Below are positions 44,340 to 53,307 of a stretch of 64,000 bases of DNA, piece by piece. The stretch covers positions 1 through 64,000 of the forward strand of contig CACJXK010000003.1 in NCBI GenBank assembly GCA_902597335.1. Direction: 5' to 3'. Position 1 is the stretch's first letter. Every line of letters starts with the position of its first letter. Both the position numbers and the translations under genes were made by a program. The stretch is from an uncultured Pelagibacteraceae bacterium (GTDB taxonomy: Bacteria > Pseudomonadota > Alphaproteobacteria > Pelagibacterales > Pelagibacteraceae). The notes beneath the pieces are model-generated. The model was not told the DNA's origin. It searched no databases and saw nothing but the letters and a program-made list of their open reading frames with translations.

Positions 44340-45848
44340 TTATACTCTTTTCTTACCTTGAACTACTCTATCCAATATTAATGCAACAAATAATATTGCA
44401 ACACCAGCTAAAATTCCTTGCCCAACATTTGCATATTGAAGTGCCTCTAGTACGTCTTGTCCTAAACCTTTTGCTCCAATAAGTGAAGCCACAACAACCA
44501 TTGCTAAACTTAACATTACAGTTTGATTTACACCAGCAAGTATTGATGGTGTTGCAAGCGGTAAATCTACTTTTCTAAGAAGATACCATTTAGATGCACC
44601 GTAAGCTATTGCCGCCTCTCTAATAGTTTCAGGAACTCCTCTTAAGCCTAATACTGTAAGTCTTACAACAGGTGTTCCTCCAAAAATCATTGTAATGATT
44701 ACTGCTGCAACCTTCCCTGTTCCAAAAAATGCAATGACGGGAATCATAAATACAAATGCAGGCATTGTTTGCATAAAATCCATTATTGGTCTTATCATTG
44801 AATAAAATCTTTGACGTCTTGCACAATAAATTCCTAGAGGTATTCCAATAACAATACTTAAAATTGCAGCCGTTCCCAGTAAGGCAAGTGTAGTCATTGC
44901 TTTAACCCAAAATCCCAAAAAACCCATGTAAGCTAAAAATCCTGCAGAGTATATTGCAGTCCTTATGCCTGCTGATAAGGCAGTTAAAACTACAATGGTA
45001 GTTATAATCACAATCCATGGTGTTTTGACAAATAAAAGTTCTAAAAAATCAAGAACAGATCTAATTCCAATTGTTATTGCGGTAAATACTGCATCTCCTT
45101 TTATTACTGCGTAATCAAAAATCGTTTCAACCCATTTAATTGAGGTAAGTCTTATTTCTGGATGTGTAGGAAAATCATTCATTATTGAGAAGAAACCTGG
45201 AAAGCTATAATGAATTACTGAAAAAAACATAATAATTATAGTAAAACCAATACTTAAAAAATAATTTTTTATTTTCATTCCAGGACTAATTGATTTATTC
45301 GACAACCATTCAGAGTATCTTTTTTCTAAAACTGTATTTGCTAATATTCCTTGAATAAATTTTACAAAAATTAATAACGCAATTCCTGAAATAGTAATCC
45401 ATATTGCTGAAGCTTCGATTTGCTGAACATCAACTACATATTCCTTCATTGCGTCTTCGAGTGATTTAATTGCCCTCTCGTAGACTTCGACTTTATCTGG
45501 ATTATTCTCTTTTGCAGCCTCTAATTGTTTGTATCTAAAATCAATAGTTGATTGAATTTTATCAATTTTTTCTAAGGCATCTTTAGTAATATTTCCAAAT
45601 AAGCCTCTAATTATTTGAACAACAGCAAATGTTTCGATTATTAAAAATGCTAGCGCATAATTCCAAATATTTCTTAATCCAAACCACATTGGTCCAAATA
45701 ATGCAGCAAATAAATTAAATGAAAAAGAATAAGAGGGTTTACTTCCAATTTTTTTAAATTCATCAATGTAGTAATCTGGACTAGAAATCACAAAATTTTT
45801 AATTAATTCAGATCTAGATAAATTTTTAATTTCTTTACTCACTGTCAT
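44340..45848 (-). CDS. proW: Glycine betaine/proline-type ABC permease with N-terminal DUF2628-like extension
   Basis: About 502 residues, longer than the roughly 350 of E. coli ProW. The C-terminal permease has GIPLGIYCARRQRFYSMIRPIMDFMQTMPAFVFMIPVIAFFG and the EAA loop REAAIAYGASKWYLLRKVDLPLA. The N-terminal 175 residues add a membrane segment with FNLFAALFGPMWFGLRNIWNYALAFLIIE (DUF2628-like) and a Lys/Glu coiled coil around 90-140. I use the ATG at 45848; a GTG six bases downstream with better SD spacing is possible. It overlaps the proV stop. Confidence 0.9.
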   Translation of the reverse strand: MTVSKEIKNLSRSELIKNFVISSPDYYIDEFKKIGSKPSYSFSFNLFAALFGPMWFGLRNIWNYALAFLIIETFAVVQIIRGLFGNITKDALEKIDKIQSTIDFRYKQLEAAKENNPDKVEVYERAIKSLEDAMKEYVVDVQQIEASAIWITISGIALLIFVKFIQGILANTVLEKRYSEWLSNKSISPGMKIKNYFLSIGFTIIIMFFSVIHYSFPGFFSIMNDFPTHPEIRLTSIKWVETIFDYAVIKGDAVFTAITIGIRSVLDFLELLFVKTPWIVIITTIVVLTALSAGIRTAIYSAGFLAYMGFLGFWVKAMTTLALLGTAAILSIVIGIPLGIYCARRQRFYSMIRPIMDFMQTMPAFVFMIPVIAFFGTGKVAAVIITMIFGGTPVVRLTVLGLRGVPETIREAAIAYGASKWYLLRKVDLPLATPSILAGVNQTVMLSLAMVVVASLIGAKGLGQDVLEALQYANVGQGILAGVAILFVALILDRVVQGKKRV

Positions 45849-46887
45849 TCCCCTCAACAACTGCTTTCAGTAAATCTGATTGTGTAATTATACCAACTTC
45901 TAAGTTGTCATTATTTGTAACTATTATTGGTTTGTCTTCTGATACTGAAGTTTCAATAAGTTTGCTTAATATGTCGTTTTCATTAACTCTTTCATTATTG
46001 CTTAAATTATCTCCAAAAGTTTTCTTATATTCTTCGATAGATTGCATAATTGACTTAGCCTGAACAACTTTTAATCTTGAAATTCCTTTTACAAAATCTG
46101 CAACATATTCATCAGATGGATTTACTACTATTTGCTCTGGTGTTCCAATTTGTACTACCTCTCCATCTCTCATAATAGCTATTCTGTGACCTACTCTTAC
46201 TGCTTCATCTAAATCGTGAGTTATAAATACAGTTGTTTTTTTCATTTGCTTTGAAAGTTTTATAAATTCACTTTGAAGTTGTCGTCTAATTAACGGATCT
46301 AAAGCACTAAAAGGTTCATCCATCAAAAGAAATTCGGGATCTGCTGCTAATGCTCTAGCTAGACCTACTCTTTGCTGCATTCCTCCAGATAACTCATGAG
46401 CATATTTATTTCCCCATCCTTGTAATTCGACAATGTTTAAAATGTTATTTGCAGCATCTAATCTATCATTTTTACTAACACCCCTAATTTCCAAAGGCAT
46501 AGCTATGTTATCTAAAACTGATCTGTGAGGCATTAATGCAAAATTTTGAAAAACCATACCAATTTTTTTGTTTCTTAATTCTTGAAGGTTTTCCTTATTA
46601 AATTGCATTACATCCTGATTATTTATTAATATTTTTCCGGATGTTGGTTCTAATAATCTATTAATGTGTCTAACTAGTGTTGATTTTCCGCTTCCAGACA
46701 AACCCATTACACAAAATATTTCACCCTTATTGACATCAAACGAAACATCCGAAACACCAATTACAGAATTATATTTCTCTAGTGCTTCTTGTTTTGAAAT
46801 TTTTTTTTTTTGGATTGCATCTAATGCATCTTGTGATGTATTACCAAATATTTTCCAGACATTTTGAATTTGTATAGCTGCTTCCAT
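45835..46887 (-). CDS. proV: Glycine betaine/proline-type ABC ATP-binding protein with partial CBS domain
   Basis: A 350-residue ATPase of the ProV/OpuAA group: an N-terminal helix (IQIQNVWKIFG...ALDAIQKKKISKQEALEKY) precedes Walker A GLSGSGKST; signature LSGGMQQRVGLARA and Walker B FLLMDEPFSALDPLIRR follow. The C-terminal CBS-like region ending IVTNNDNLEVGIITQSDLLKAV senses osmotic state in relatives. Operon order is X, V, W. Confidence 0.94.
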   Translation of the reverse strand: MEAAIQIQNVWKIFGNTSQDALDAIQKKKISKQEALEKYNSVIGVSDVSFDVNKGEIFCVMGLSGSGKSTLVRHINRLLEPTSGKILINNQDVMQFNKENLQELRNKKIGMVFQNFALMPHRSVLDNIAMPLEIRGVSKNDRLDAANNILNIVELQGWGNKYAHELSGGMQQRVGLARALAADPEFLLMDEPFSALDPLIRRQLQSEFIKLSKQMKKTTVFITHDLDEAVRVGHRIAIMRDGEVVQIGTPEQIVVNPSDEYVADFVKGISRLKVVQAKSIMQSIEEYKKTFGDNLSNNERVNENDILSKLIETSVSEDKPIIVTNNDNLEVGIITQSDLLKAVVEGNDSE

Positions 46888-46920
46888 GAAAATATTTTAA
46901 CTTAAAATGAATGAAAATGA

Positions 46921-46947
46921 TACCTGGCAACCAACGGTCGCCAGGTA
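46921..46947 (-). terminator. Hairpin between proX and proV
   Basis: TACCTGGC and GCCAGGTA form a perfect 8-bp arm around an 11-base loop that contains a further CC/GG pair. It follows the proX stop by about 20 bases. There is no clear U-tract on the transcribed strand, so a stability or processing role is as likely as partial termination. Confidence 0.7.
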
Positions 46948-46967
46948 ATTTAATTTTTATTACTAAA

Positions 46968-47930
46968 TTATAAACCTAACCAGCCGTCAACTGTTGATTT
47001 ATTTTTAGACATCCAATCTCTTGCAACTTCTCCTGGATCTCTTTTTTGCACAGAAACTTCGTATGCCATCCAAGAAACATCATCTGCTGTTATTTGAAAA
47101 TTTTTGAAAAATTCTACAATTGCTGGAGATTTGCTCTCAAGAGATGTACCCCATCCAATTTGTATTTGTTTCAAAGCATCCTTTGAAGCAACATATGATT
47201 TTTGATACCAATCAGCGTCTGCTTTTGGTTGGATCATTTTATATTTTGCAGGATCATATGCTGGTTCCTCAAGCATAACTACGTCTGCCATACCCCATAT
47301 TGCATGTGGTTTGTAGCAATAAAATGCATAACCCTCACCTTTTTTAATAGAGTCGAGAACTCTAGCATTTTTAACTGCTTCTGCTGCTCTGATAGGCTCA
47401 ATTCCAGCATCATATAATTTATAATCTCTTAATTTAACTTGGTTAACATTAGCTGAAGCCCATCCATCTGCACCAATCCAAAATTCACCTTTACCATTTC
47501 CATCGCTATCCATAGCTTTGACAACTTCGGGTCTACCTAAATCTTCTATTGCAGTGATATTCATTTTTTTTGCAAATTGTTGAGACACACAATATCCTTG
47601 GTTACCTTCGTAAGGATTTTTACTTAATTTTAGAGTTCCTTTTGGTACTAAATCATTTGTGTATGCTTCTTGGTTTGGAAGCCATATATCAGGATGAACT
47701 TCAATCTCACCTTTACTTCTATCAATTGCTCCATAGATAGCAGTATTATTTCCTGGTACTAATTCAGCTTCACCACCCATTTTATCTATAACAACTGCCG
47801 CAAGTAAGTTTGCTATTGCCGTAGCACCAGTCCAACCTGGATCACCAATTTTTACTTTTTCAGCAAAACTTGATACTGGTAAAAAAAGTGAAATTACTCC
47901 AGCTACAAGTATTTTTTTTATTATATTCAT
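46968..47930 (-). CDS. proX: Glycine betaine/proline-type ABC substrate-binding protein
   Basis: A 320-residue OpuAC-family periplasmic protein with signal peptide (IKKILVAGVISLFLPVSSFA). Typical sequences: KIGDPGWTGATAIANLLAAVVIDKMGGEAELVPG, VHPDIWLPNQEAYTNDLV and YAFYCYKPHAIWGMADVVMLEEPAYD, which hold the aromatic residues of the quaternary-ammonium cage. It probably binds glycine betaine or related osmolytes, a major carbon and methyl source for such bacteria. Confidence 0.93.
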   Translation of the reverse strand: MNIIKKILVAGVISLFLPVSSFAEKVKIGDPGWTGATAIANLLAAVVIDKMGGEAELVPGNNTAIYGAIDRSKGEIEVHPDIWLPNQEAYTNDLVPKGTLKLSKNPYEGNQGYCVSQQFAKKMNITAIEDLGRPEVVKAMDSDGNGKGEFWIGADGWASANVNQVKLRDYKLYDAGIEPIRAAEAVKNARVLDSIKKGEGYAFYCYKPHAIWGMADVVMLEEPAYDPAKYKMIQPKADADWYQKSYVASKDALKQIQIGWGTSLESKSPAIVEFFKNFQITADDVSWMAYEVSVQKRDPGEVARDWMSKNKSTVDGWLGL

Positions 47931-48045
47931 ATTTCCCTCGATTTTATTTAATTTATAAAAACAAATCTTAACTTTTTTTTAAATTATGAGTCAATGATTA
48001 CAGTATGGTAAAATGTTAATTCAGATATGCAAAAACCTAAAATGG

Positions 48046-48804
48046 TCAAAACTCATTTAAAAAATTTTGTACAATTCTGTTAAACTTTTCAGGCTCCTCA
48101 AGATGAACGTTGTGACAGCAATTTTTAAATATTTCAATTTCGCAATTTGGAATATTATTGGTCAGCATTGAAACCTGATCAAAATTATAGGATCTATCTT
48201 GATCGCCCCATATTACTAGGGTTTTGTTTTTAATATTTTTTAAATTTTCTAAACCATTCCAGTCTCTCATAGCAACTAATGCGTTATGAGCAGCTTCTTC
48301 ATTTATATATTTAACCGCATTCTCACACAAATAATAATTTTTATTTTTATCGCCATCTACAAACCATTTTGGTGGTATTCTTTTTACTTGTTCTTTTATC
48401 CCCTCTTCTCTAAGTTTTTTTATAGAAGTATTTATGGGTTCAAAACGACCTGGAATATCACCAATAGGTCCAGTCGCAAAACAAATTAATTTATTTATTC
48501 TTTCTCCGCATAATTTTGCAATTTCTTGGACTATCATTCCTCCCATTGAGTGCCCCATTAAATTAAATTTTTCAATTTTTTTTTTATCAATTTCATTGAT
48601 AATGAATTTTGCCATTAAATTTATACTGTTTAAAGATTTTGCTTTATGACTTTCGCCAAACCCCGGTAAAGCAGGAGAAATAATTCTGAAATTTTTAGAT
48701 AAATAATCTTTTTGGAATTTCCACATTTCTGAAGATCCAAGGTATCCATGTACCAAAATAAGTGGAAATCCTGAACCAATATCATCTGTATAAATTTCTT
48801 GCAT
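48046..48804 (-). CDS. Alpha/beta hydrolase
   Basis: A 252-residue alpha/beta hydrolase from the ATG of MQEIYTDDIG; the longer track ORF starts in the divergent promoter region. Catalytic features: oxyanion ILVHGYLGSSEMW, nucleophile elbow LMGHSMGGMIVQE, acidic residue in VIWGDQDRSY, and His in NCCHNVHLEEPE. It is of the esterase/MhpC-like group; substrate unknown. Confidence 0.88.
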   Translation of the reverse strand: MQEIYTDDIGSGFPLILVHGYLGSSEMWKFQKDYLSKNFRIISPALPGFGESHKAKSLNSINLMAKFIINEIDKKKIEKFNLMGHSMGGMIVQEIAKLCGERINKLICFATGPIGDIPGRFEPINTSIKKLREEGIKEQVKRIPPKWFVDGDKNKNYYLCENAVKYINEEAAHNALVAMRDWNGLENLKNIKNKTLVIWGDQDRSYNFDQVSMLTNNIPNCEIEIFKNCCHNVHLEEPEKFNRIVQNFLNEF

Positions 48805-48863
48805 AATTATATTTAAAATATAGTTGTATAACTTAACTTTTAAAACAAAATTCAAAAAATATT

Positions 48864-49571
48864 ATGATTGGTATTCTTGGAGGAATGGGAACACAAGCTG
48901 GTTTAGATTTTTGCAATAAACTTGCTAAAATAAATAGAGGCAAACTAGATCAAGACTACCCAATGTTTGTTTTATACAATAAATCTAATACACCTAAACG
49001 ACCAGAAAACATAAAAAAATATTATAATGTATTAAATGCTTTAGTTGAAGGTTGTAAGAGATTACAAAAAAATGGCTGCAAATTTATTGTAATGCCATGC
49101 AATACTGCTCACTACTGGTATGATGATCTAAGTAAAAAAATTAAAATTCCAATTCTTAGTATGCCTCAAGAAGTATACTTAGATGCTTTAAAAAGTTGTA
49201 AAAAAAATTCTAAAATAGGGATATTATCTACCGAAGCTACATTAAAGACTAAAGTTTATAATAGATATTTTGACAAAAGTTTTAATTTAGTAAGCCCAAG
49301 TCAAATTCTTCAAAAATCATCTGTAAATAAATCAATTAAATTTGTTAAAATGGGTAAAATAAAAGAAGCTGAGAAAGCAATTAGGCCTGCAGTAAATTAT
49401 CTTATAAAAATCAAATGTAAGAAAATTATTTTAGGATGTACGGAATTACCTATTGCAATTTTTGCTTATAAATCTTTTAAAAAAATCAAACAATCTAAAG
49501 TTTTTGTTGATCCGAATCTGCTTTTAGCTAACGTTTCAATGAAAAAATATAAAAAGTTAAAAAAACAATAA
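48864..49571 (+). CDS. Aspartate/glutamate racemase-family protein
   Basis: A 235-residue Asp/Glu racemase-fold enzyme. It starts MIGILGGMGTQAG, and the two catalytic cysteines are in IVMPCNTAHYWYDDL (about residue 83) and IILGCTELPIA (about residue 191). YNKSNTPKRPE replaces the NDTTIPDRT loop of canonical aspartate racemases. Substrate could be aspartate or a related amino acid. A terminator follows. Confidence 0.87.
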   Translation: MIGILGGMGTQAGLDFCNKLAKINRGKLDQDYPMFVLYNKSNTPKRPENIKKYYNVLNALVEGCKRLQKNGCKFIVMPCNTAHYWYDDLSKKIKIPILSMPQEVYLDALKSCKKNSKIGILSTEATLKTKVYNRYFDKSFNLVSPSQILQKSSVNKSIKFVKMGKIKEAEKAIRPAVNYLIKIKCKKIILGCTELPIAIFAYKSFKKIKQSKVFVDPNLLLANVSMKKYKKLKKQ

Positions 49572-49610
49572 CCCAGTTTCAGAATTTACTAACTAAAACT
49601 GAGATTATTG
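49566..49610. terminator. Terminator between racemase and peroxiredoxin genes
   Basis: Arms CAATAACCCAGTTT and AAACTGAGATTATTG pair with small internal mismatches around a loop of about 16 bases, followed by TTTATTTTG on the plus strand. It separates two convergent genes. Confidence 0.72.
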
Positions 49611-49626
49611 TTTATTTTGTTACCCT

Positions 49627-50286
49627 TTATTTTGAAGGGTCAGGTACTTTTCTTAAATATGGTTTAACTGTTTCCCAACCATCTGGATAAATTTTCTTAG
49701 CCTCTTCATCTTTAACTGCTGGAAGAATAACTACATCTTCACCTTTTTTCCAGTTAGCTGGTGTTGCAACTTTATGTTTTGCAGTAAGTTGCATTGAGTC
49801 TATGGCTCTTAAAATTTCATGGAAATTTCTTCCTGTTGCCATAGGATAAGTTAAATAAAGACCAATTCTTTTATCTGGTCTTACAACAAAAATAGTTCTT
49901 ACAGTCTCATTATCTACTGCAGTACGACCCATTGATGTTGTTCCTGCATCGGCTTCCAACATATTAAAAAGTTTTGCAACTTTTAAATCTTCGTCAGCGA
50001 TTATAGGATAATCTGGCATTGTTCCAGACACATCTTTAATATCATTCAACCATTTTTTATGATCCTCTACCCCATCAACACTTAATCCAATAACTTTTAC
50101 ATTTCTTGCATCAAACTCAGCTTTCATTTGTCCTAATGAACCTAATTCTGTTGTACAAACTGGTGTAAAATCTTTTGGGTGAGAAAATAAAACGCCCCAA
50201 CTATCTCCAAGCCACTCATGAAAAGAAATATCTCCTTCAGTAGTTTTGCATTGAAAATCTGGACACATACTGTTTATTTTAAGCAT
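49627..50286 (-). CDS. 1-Cys peroxiredoxin (Prx6/AhpC-TSA family)
   Basis: A 219-residue peroxiredoxin. The peroxidatic motif FSHPKDFTPVCTTELG is at about residues 35-50, and the Prx6-type C-terminal domain (YPMATGRNFHEILRAIDSMQL, then VATPANWKKGEDVVILP) is complete. It detoxifies hydrogen peroxide and organic peroxides in the cytoplasm. A dyad lies in the gap shared with the divergent MBL gene. Confidence 0.95.
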   Translation of the reverse strand: MLKINSMCPDFQCKTTEGDISFHEWLGDSWGVLFSHPKDFTPVCTTELGSLGQMKAEFDARNVKVIGLSVDGVEDHKKWLNDIKDVSGTMPDYPIIADEDLKVAKLFNMLEADAGTTSMGRTAVDNETVRTIFVVRPDKRIGLYLTYPMATGRNFHEILRAIDSMQLTAKHKVATPANWKKGEDVVILPAVKDEEAKKIYPDGWETVKPYLRKVPDPSK

Positions 50287-50299
50287 ATAGTCTCTCCTT

Positions 50300-50319
50300 A
50301 ATTATTATTTAGAATAATT
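50300..50319. promoter_or_regulatory. AT-rich inverted repeat between divergent peroxiredoxin and MBL genes
   Basis: AATTATT-ATTTAG-AATAATT is a perfect 7-bp dyad about 14 bases upstream of the peroxiredoxin start. It could be an operator for redox or iron control; AT-richness makes chance plausible. Confidence 0.3.
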
Positions 50320-50364
50320 ATAATCAAGATTGATTTGGTATGCAAATTTTAATAATCTTAAAAA

Positions 50365-51057
50365 ATGATATTTAATCAACTATTTGATCAAAAATCATCA
50401 ACCTACACTTATATTATATCGAGTGGTAAAGGGAGAGAAGCATTAATCATTGACCCTGTGATTGAACATACTGATGGATATATTAATTATTTAGAAAATT
50501 TAGATCTAAAATTGGTTAAAGTAATAGATACACATATTCATGCAGATCATGTAACTGGATTAAACGAATTAAACAAAAGAACAAATTGTACTCGTATAAT
50601 GGGTGAAAATTCTAAATCTGAAGTTATTGATATTAAATTAAAAGATGAAGAAAATGTGAGTATTGAAAATATTAACCTTAAAGCTATTTACACCCCTGGT
50701 CATACTGACTGTTCTTATAGCTATCTAATGAAAGATAGAGTTTTCACAGGGGATACTCTTTTAATTAATGGAACTGGTAGAACTGACTTTCAAAATGGTA
50801 GTGCTCATCAGGCTTATGAGTCATTATTTGGTAAATTGTTAAAACTTCCTGAAGAAACGCTTGTATACCCTGCCCATGATTATAATGGAAAAAAAAATTC
50901 AACAATAGGTAATGAAAAAAATAATAACCCAAGACTTCAGGTTAGCTCAAAAGAGGAGTATGTTGAAATCATGGATAATCTTAATCTAACAAATCCAAAA
51001 ATGATGGATGTAGCAGTTCCAGCGAATTTAAAGGGTTTGACGCTCAAAGAACTTTAA
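50365..51057 (+). CDS. MBL-fold hydrolase, persulfide dioxygenase (ETHE1)-like
   Basis: A 230-residue metallo-beta-lactamase protein. Metal motif THIHADHVTGL (HxHxDH), then YTPGHTDCSYSYLM, VFTGDTLLINGTGRTDFQNGSAHQAYESL and VYPAHDYNG. The GRTDFQ-G motif and short C-terminus point to ETHE1-type persulfide dioxygenase rather than glyoxalase II. It would oxidise glutathione persulfide to sulfite. Neighbouring metallothionein-like, cysE and cysK genes agree with a sulfur role. Confidence 0.87.
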   Translation: MIFNQLFDQKSSTYTYIISSGKGREALIIDPVIEHTDGYINYLENLDLKLVKVIDTHIHADHVTGLNELNKRTNCTRIMGENSKSEVIDIKLKDEENVSIENINLKAIYTPGHTDCSYSYLMKDRVFTGDTLLINGTGRTDFQNGSAHQAYESLFGKLLKLPEETLVYPAHDYNGKKNSTIGNEKNNNPRLQVSSKEEYVEIMDNLNLTNPKMMDVAVPANLKGLTLKEL

Positions 51058-51111
51058 AATCAAGCTTTATAAAAGTGTTGTTTTTAGAAAATTAAGAATT
51101 ATATAAGACTT

Positions 51112-51222
51112 ATGGTATGCAATAATTCACACTGCAAATGTAAAAACTGTTCTTGTGACAGATGTGTTTGTAAAAACTGTGATTGCAAACCATCATCAGA
51201 AAACTGCTGTTGTAATAAGTAG
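51112..51222 (+). CDS. 36-residue metallothionein-like Cys-rich peptide
   Basis: This short ORF is not in the track. Twelve of its 36 residues are Cys. From residue 8 it has four CxCxx pentads (CKCKN, CSCDR, CVCKN, CDCKP), and it ends with a CCC triplet. It has no signal peptide. The regular CxCxxC spacing is that of metal-thiolate cluster proteins, and a random ORF of this composition in 70% AT DNA is very unlikely. The Shine-Dalgarno is weak (TAAGAC). It lies between the persulfide-dioxygenase-like gene and cysE. Metal or sulfane-sulfur binding is inferred, not shown. Confidence 0.72.
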   Translation: MVCNNSHCKCKNCSCDRCVCKNCDCKPSSENCCCNK

Positions 51223-51250
51223 TTTAATTTAAAATTTATCTTAAACATTT

Positions 51251-51832
51251 ATGAATGATTTTTTAGAGTCGATAATTAAAAGAGATCCTGCTGCAAGGTC
51301 AAAGTTAAGTTTAATACTTACTTATCCTGGTGTTAAAGCTGTATTTTTTCATAGAATTGCGAACTTTTTTGCCGTAGCAAAATTTCATCTTTTAGCGAGA
51401 ATAATTTCTCAATTTTCAAGATTTTTAACTGGTATTGAGATTCATCCAAACGCAAAAATTGGTAAAAATCTTTTTATTGATCATGGTATGGGAGTAGTTA
51501 TTGGTGAAACTTCAGATATAGGTGATAATGTAACTATTTATCATATGGCAACATTAGGTGGTATTGCTCCAAGTATTAATTCAGATAATCAAAGAAATAT
51601 TAAAAGACACCCAACGCTAAAAGAAAATGTAGTTGTAGGATCTGGCGCACAAATACTTGGACCAGTTGTAGTTGGTAAAAATTCAAAAATTGGAGCTAAT
51701 GCTGTTGTTACAAAAGATGTTCCAGAAAATGCAGTAATGGTTGGAATTCCAGCAAAAAATGTTGGAACTGCATCTGAAGAATTTAAACCCTATGGTGTTG
51801 CACCAGGGGGTGATACAAAGCTTGATGTATGA
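51251..51832 (+). CDS. cysE: Serine O-acetyltransferase
   Basis: A 193-residue left-handed beta-helix acyltransferase of the short CysE type. The catalytic region [44 protein letters not shown] and the hexapeptide coils [30 protein letters not shown] are clear. It makes O-acetylserine for CysK, whose start overlaps its stop (ATGA). The E. coli-type long N-terminal helical domain is reduced. Confidence 0.95.
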   Translation: MNDFLESIIKRDPAARSKLSLILTYPGVKAVFFHRIANFFAVAKFHLLARIISQFSRFLTGIEIHPNAKIGKNLFIDHGMGVVIGETSDIGDNVTIYHMATLGGIAPSINSDNQRNIKRHPTLKENVVVGSGAQILGPVVVGKNSKIGANAVVTKDVPENAVMVGIPAKNVGTASEEFKPYGVAPGGDTKLDV

Positions 51833-52830
51833 AAACTTTACAAAATAATTTTGTCGAAGCAATAGGAAACACTCCTTTATTTAAATTAAAGGCCGCATCA
51901 GAAATTACTGGTTGTAATATTTATGGAAAAGCAGAGTACCTTAATCCAGGAGGCTCTGTAAAAGATAGAGCAGCTTTAGCTTTGATAAGAGACGCTGAAG
52001 AAAAAAAACTAATTTCAAAAGGAGGAATAATTGTTGAAGGGACTGCTGGCAATACTGGAATTGGTTTATGTCTTTTAGGAAATTCGATTGGTTACAAAAC
52101 TATAATCGTAATGAATGATAATCAAACACAAGAAAAAAAAGATTTACTAAGAAGTATAGGTGCTGATTTGAGATTGGTACCACCAAAACCATATAAAGAT
52201 GAAAATAATTTTGTTAAGTATGCAGGTCGTTTAGCTGAAGAATTAAAAAGTAGCAATAATCATGGTGTCGTTTGGGCTAACCAATTCGATAATACTGCAA
52301 ACATGAAAGGGCATTATGAAACTACTGGACCTGAAATATGGGAACAAACTGAGGGAAAAGTTGATGGATTTGTTTGTTCCTCTGGAACTGGAGGAACTAT
52401 TGCTGGAGTTAGTAGTTTTTTAAAAGAAAAGAATAAAAACATTAAAATATATTTATCAGATCCAACTGGTTCATCCCTATATAATTACATTGAAAATGGG
52501 GAATTAAAGAGTGAGGGTGGCTCGATAACCGAAGGTATTGGATCTAGTAGAGTTACTGCAAATTTTGCAAAAGCAAATATTGATGGAGCATTTTCAATAA
52601 GTGATCATGAGTCTTTACCTGTTTTATTCGATTTAATTGAAAAAGAAGGTCTTAGTTTAGGTACTAGTTGTGGGGTGAATATAGCTGGAGCTATTAGATT
52701 GGGTAAACTTTTAGGTCCTGGTAAAACGATTGTAACAATACTTTGTGATAAATCTGATAAATACAACTCAAAGATGTTTAATAAATCTTTTTTAAAAGAA
52801 AAAGGCCTTCCCTATCCTCACTGGATATAA
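51829..52830 (+). CDS. cysK: Cysteine synthase
   Basis: A 333-residue PLP enzyme that combines O-acetylserine and sulfide. The PLP lysine is in [13 protein letters not shown], the phosphate/substrate loop is [11 protein letters not shown], the glycine-rich site is [15 protein letters not shown], and EGIGSS is near the active site. Length is close to the usual 310-330 residues. Translationally coupled to cysE. Confidence 0.94.
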   Translation: MKTLQNNFVEAIGNTPLFKLKAASEITGCNIYGKAEYLNPGGSVKDRAALALIRDAEEKKLISKGGIIVEGTAGNTGIGLCLLGNSIGYKTIIVMNDNQTQEKKDLLRSIGADLRLVPPKPYKDENNFVKYAGRLAEELKSSNNHGVVWANQFDNTANMKGHYETTGPEIWEQTEGKVDGFVCSSGTGGTIAGVSSFLKEKNKNIKIYLSDPTGSSLYNYIENGELKSEGGSITEGIGSSRVTANFAKANIDGAFSISDHESLPVLFDLIEKEGLSLGTSCGVNIAGAIRLGKLLGPGKTIVTILCDKSDKYNSKMFNKSFLKEKGLPYPHWI

Positions 52831-52915
52831 TCACGCATAGCAGTACTGTAATAAATTCATTACATTTCTATCTTATAATAAACTCTAATATGTCAATTAA
52901 TTTAAAGGAGAAACT

Positions 52916-53299
52916 ATGGACGTAAAAGAACAAACTAAAAAAGCATATGAACTTTTTGGTTCTGGAGATATGGAAACATTTTTTAACGATATGATCGATG
53001 ATGAAATCGTTTGGACTTTTCCAGGTAAAGAAGGTGTACATCCACTTTCTGGAGTTCACAAAGGAAAACAAGCTATGATGGCTGCAATGTCTAAAATCCC
53101 AGCTACTTGGCCAAATTTCCATTTAAAAGTTTTAGATATGATAAGTGAAGGAAATAAAGTTTTTGCAAGAGTTCATGCAACTGCAGATAACATGGATACT
53201 ATGTTTGGTCACTATTTTGAAGTAAGTGATGAGGGAAAAACTAAAGTTATGATGACTTTTGATGATACACTTAGCATGTTCAATGCAATGAAGAAGTAA
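52916..53299 (+). CDS. SnoaL/NTF2-like small protein, first gene of the small-protein operon
   Basis: A 127-residue protein: KKAYELFGSGDMETFFNDMIDDEIVWTFPGKEGVHPLSGVHKGKQAMMAAM is a standard SnoaL-like opening, and FARVHATADNMDTMFGHYFEV with a FDDTLSMF strand completes the cone fold. A strong Shine-Dalgarno (AAAGGAG) precedes the ATG. It begins a run of same-strand small genes to 56943. Enzymatic activity is unknown. Confidence 0.78.
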   Translation: MDVKEQTKKAYELFGSGDMETFFNDMIDDEIVWTFPGKEGVHPLSGVHKGKQAMMAAMSKIPATWPNFHLKVLDMISEGNKVFARVHATADNMDTMFGHYFEVSDEGKTKVMMTFDDTLSMFNAMKK

Positions 53300-53307
53300 G
53301 GAACAAT

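Noticed and set aside
48029-48050. CCTAAAATGGTCAAAA near the proX upstream region as a further operator copy
   Set aside because: It matches only TAAAATGG and lacks the GGGTT half; it also overlaps the end of the alpha/beta hydrolase gene.
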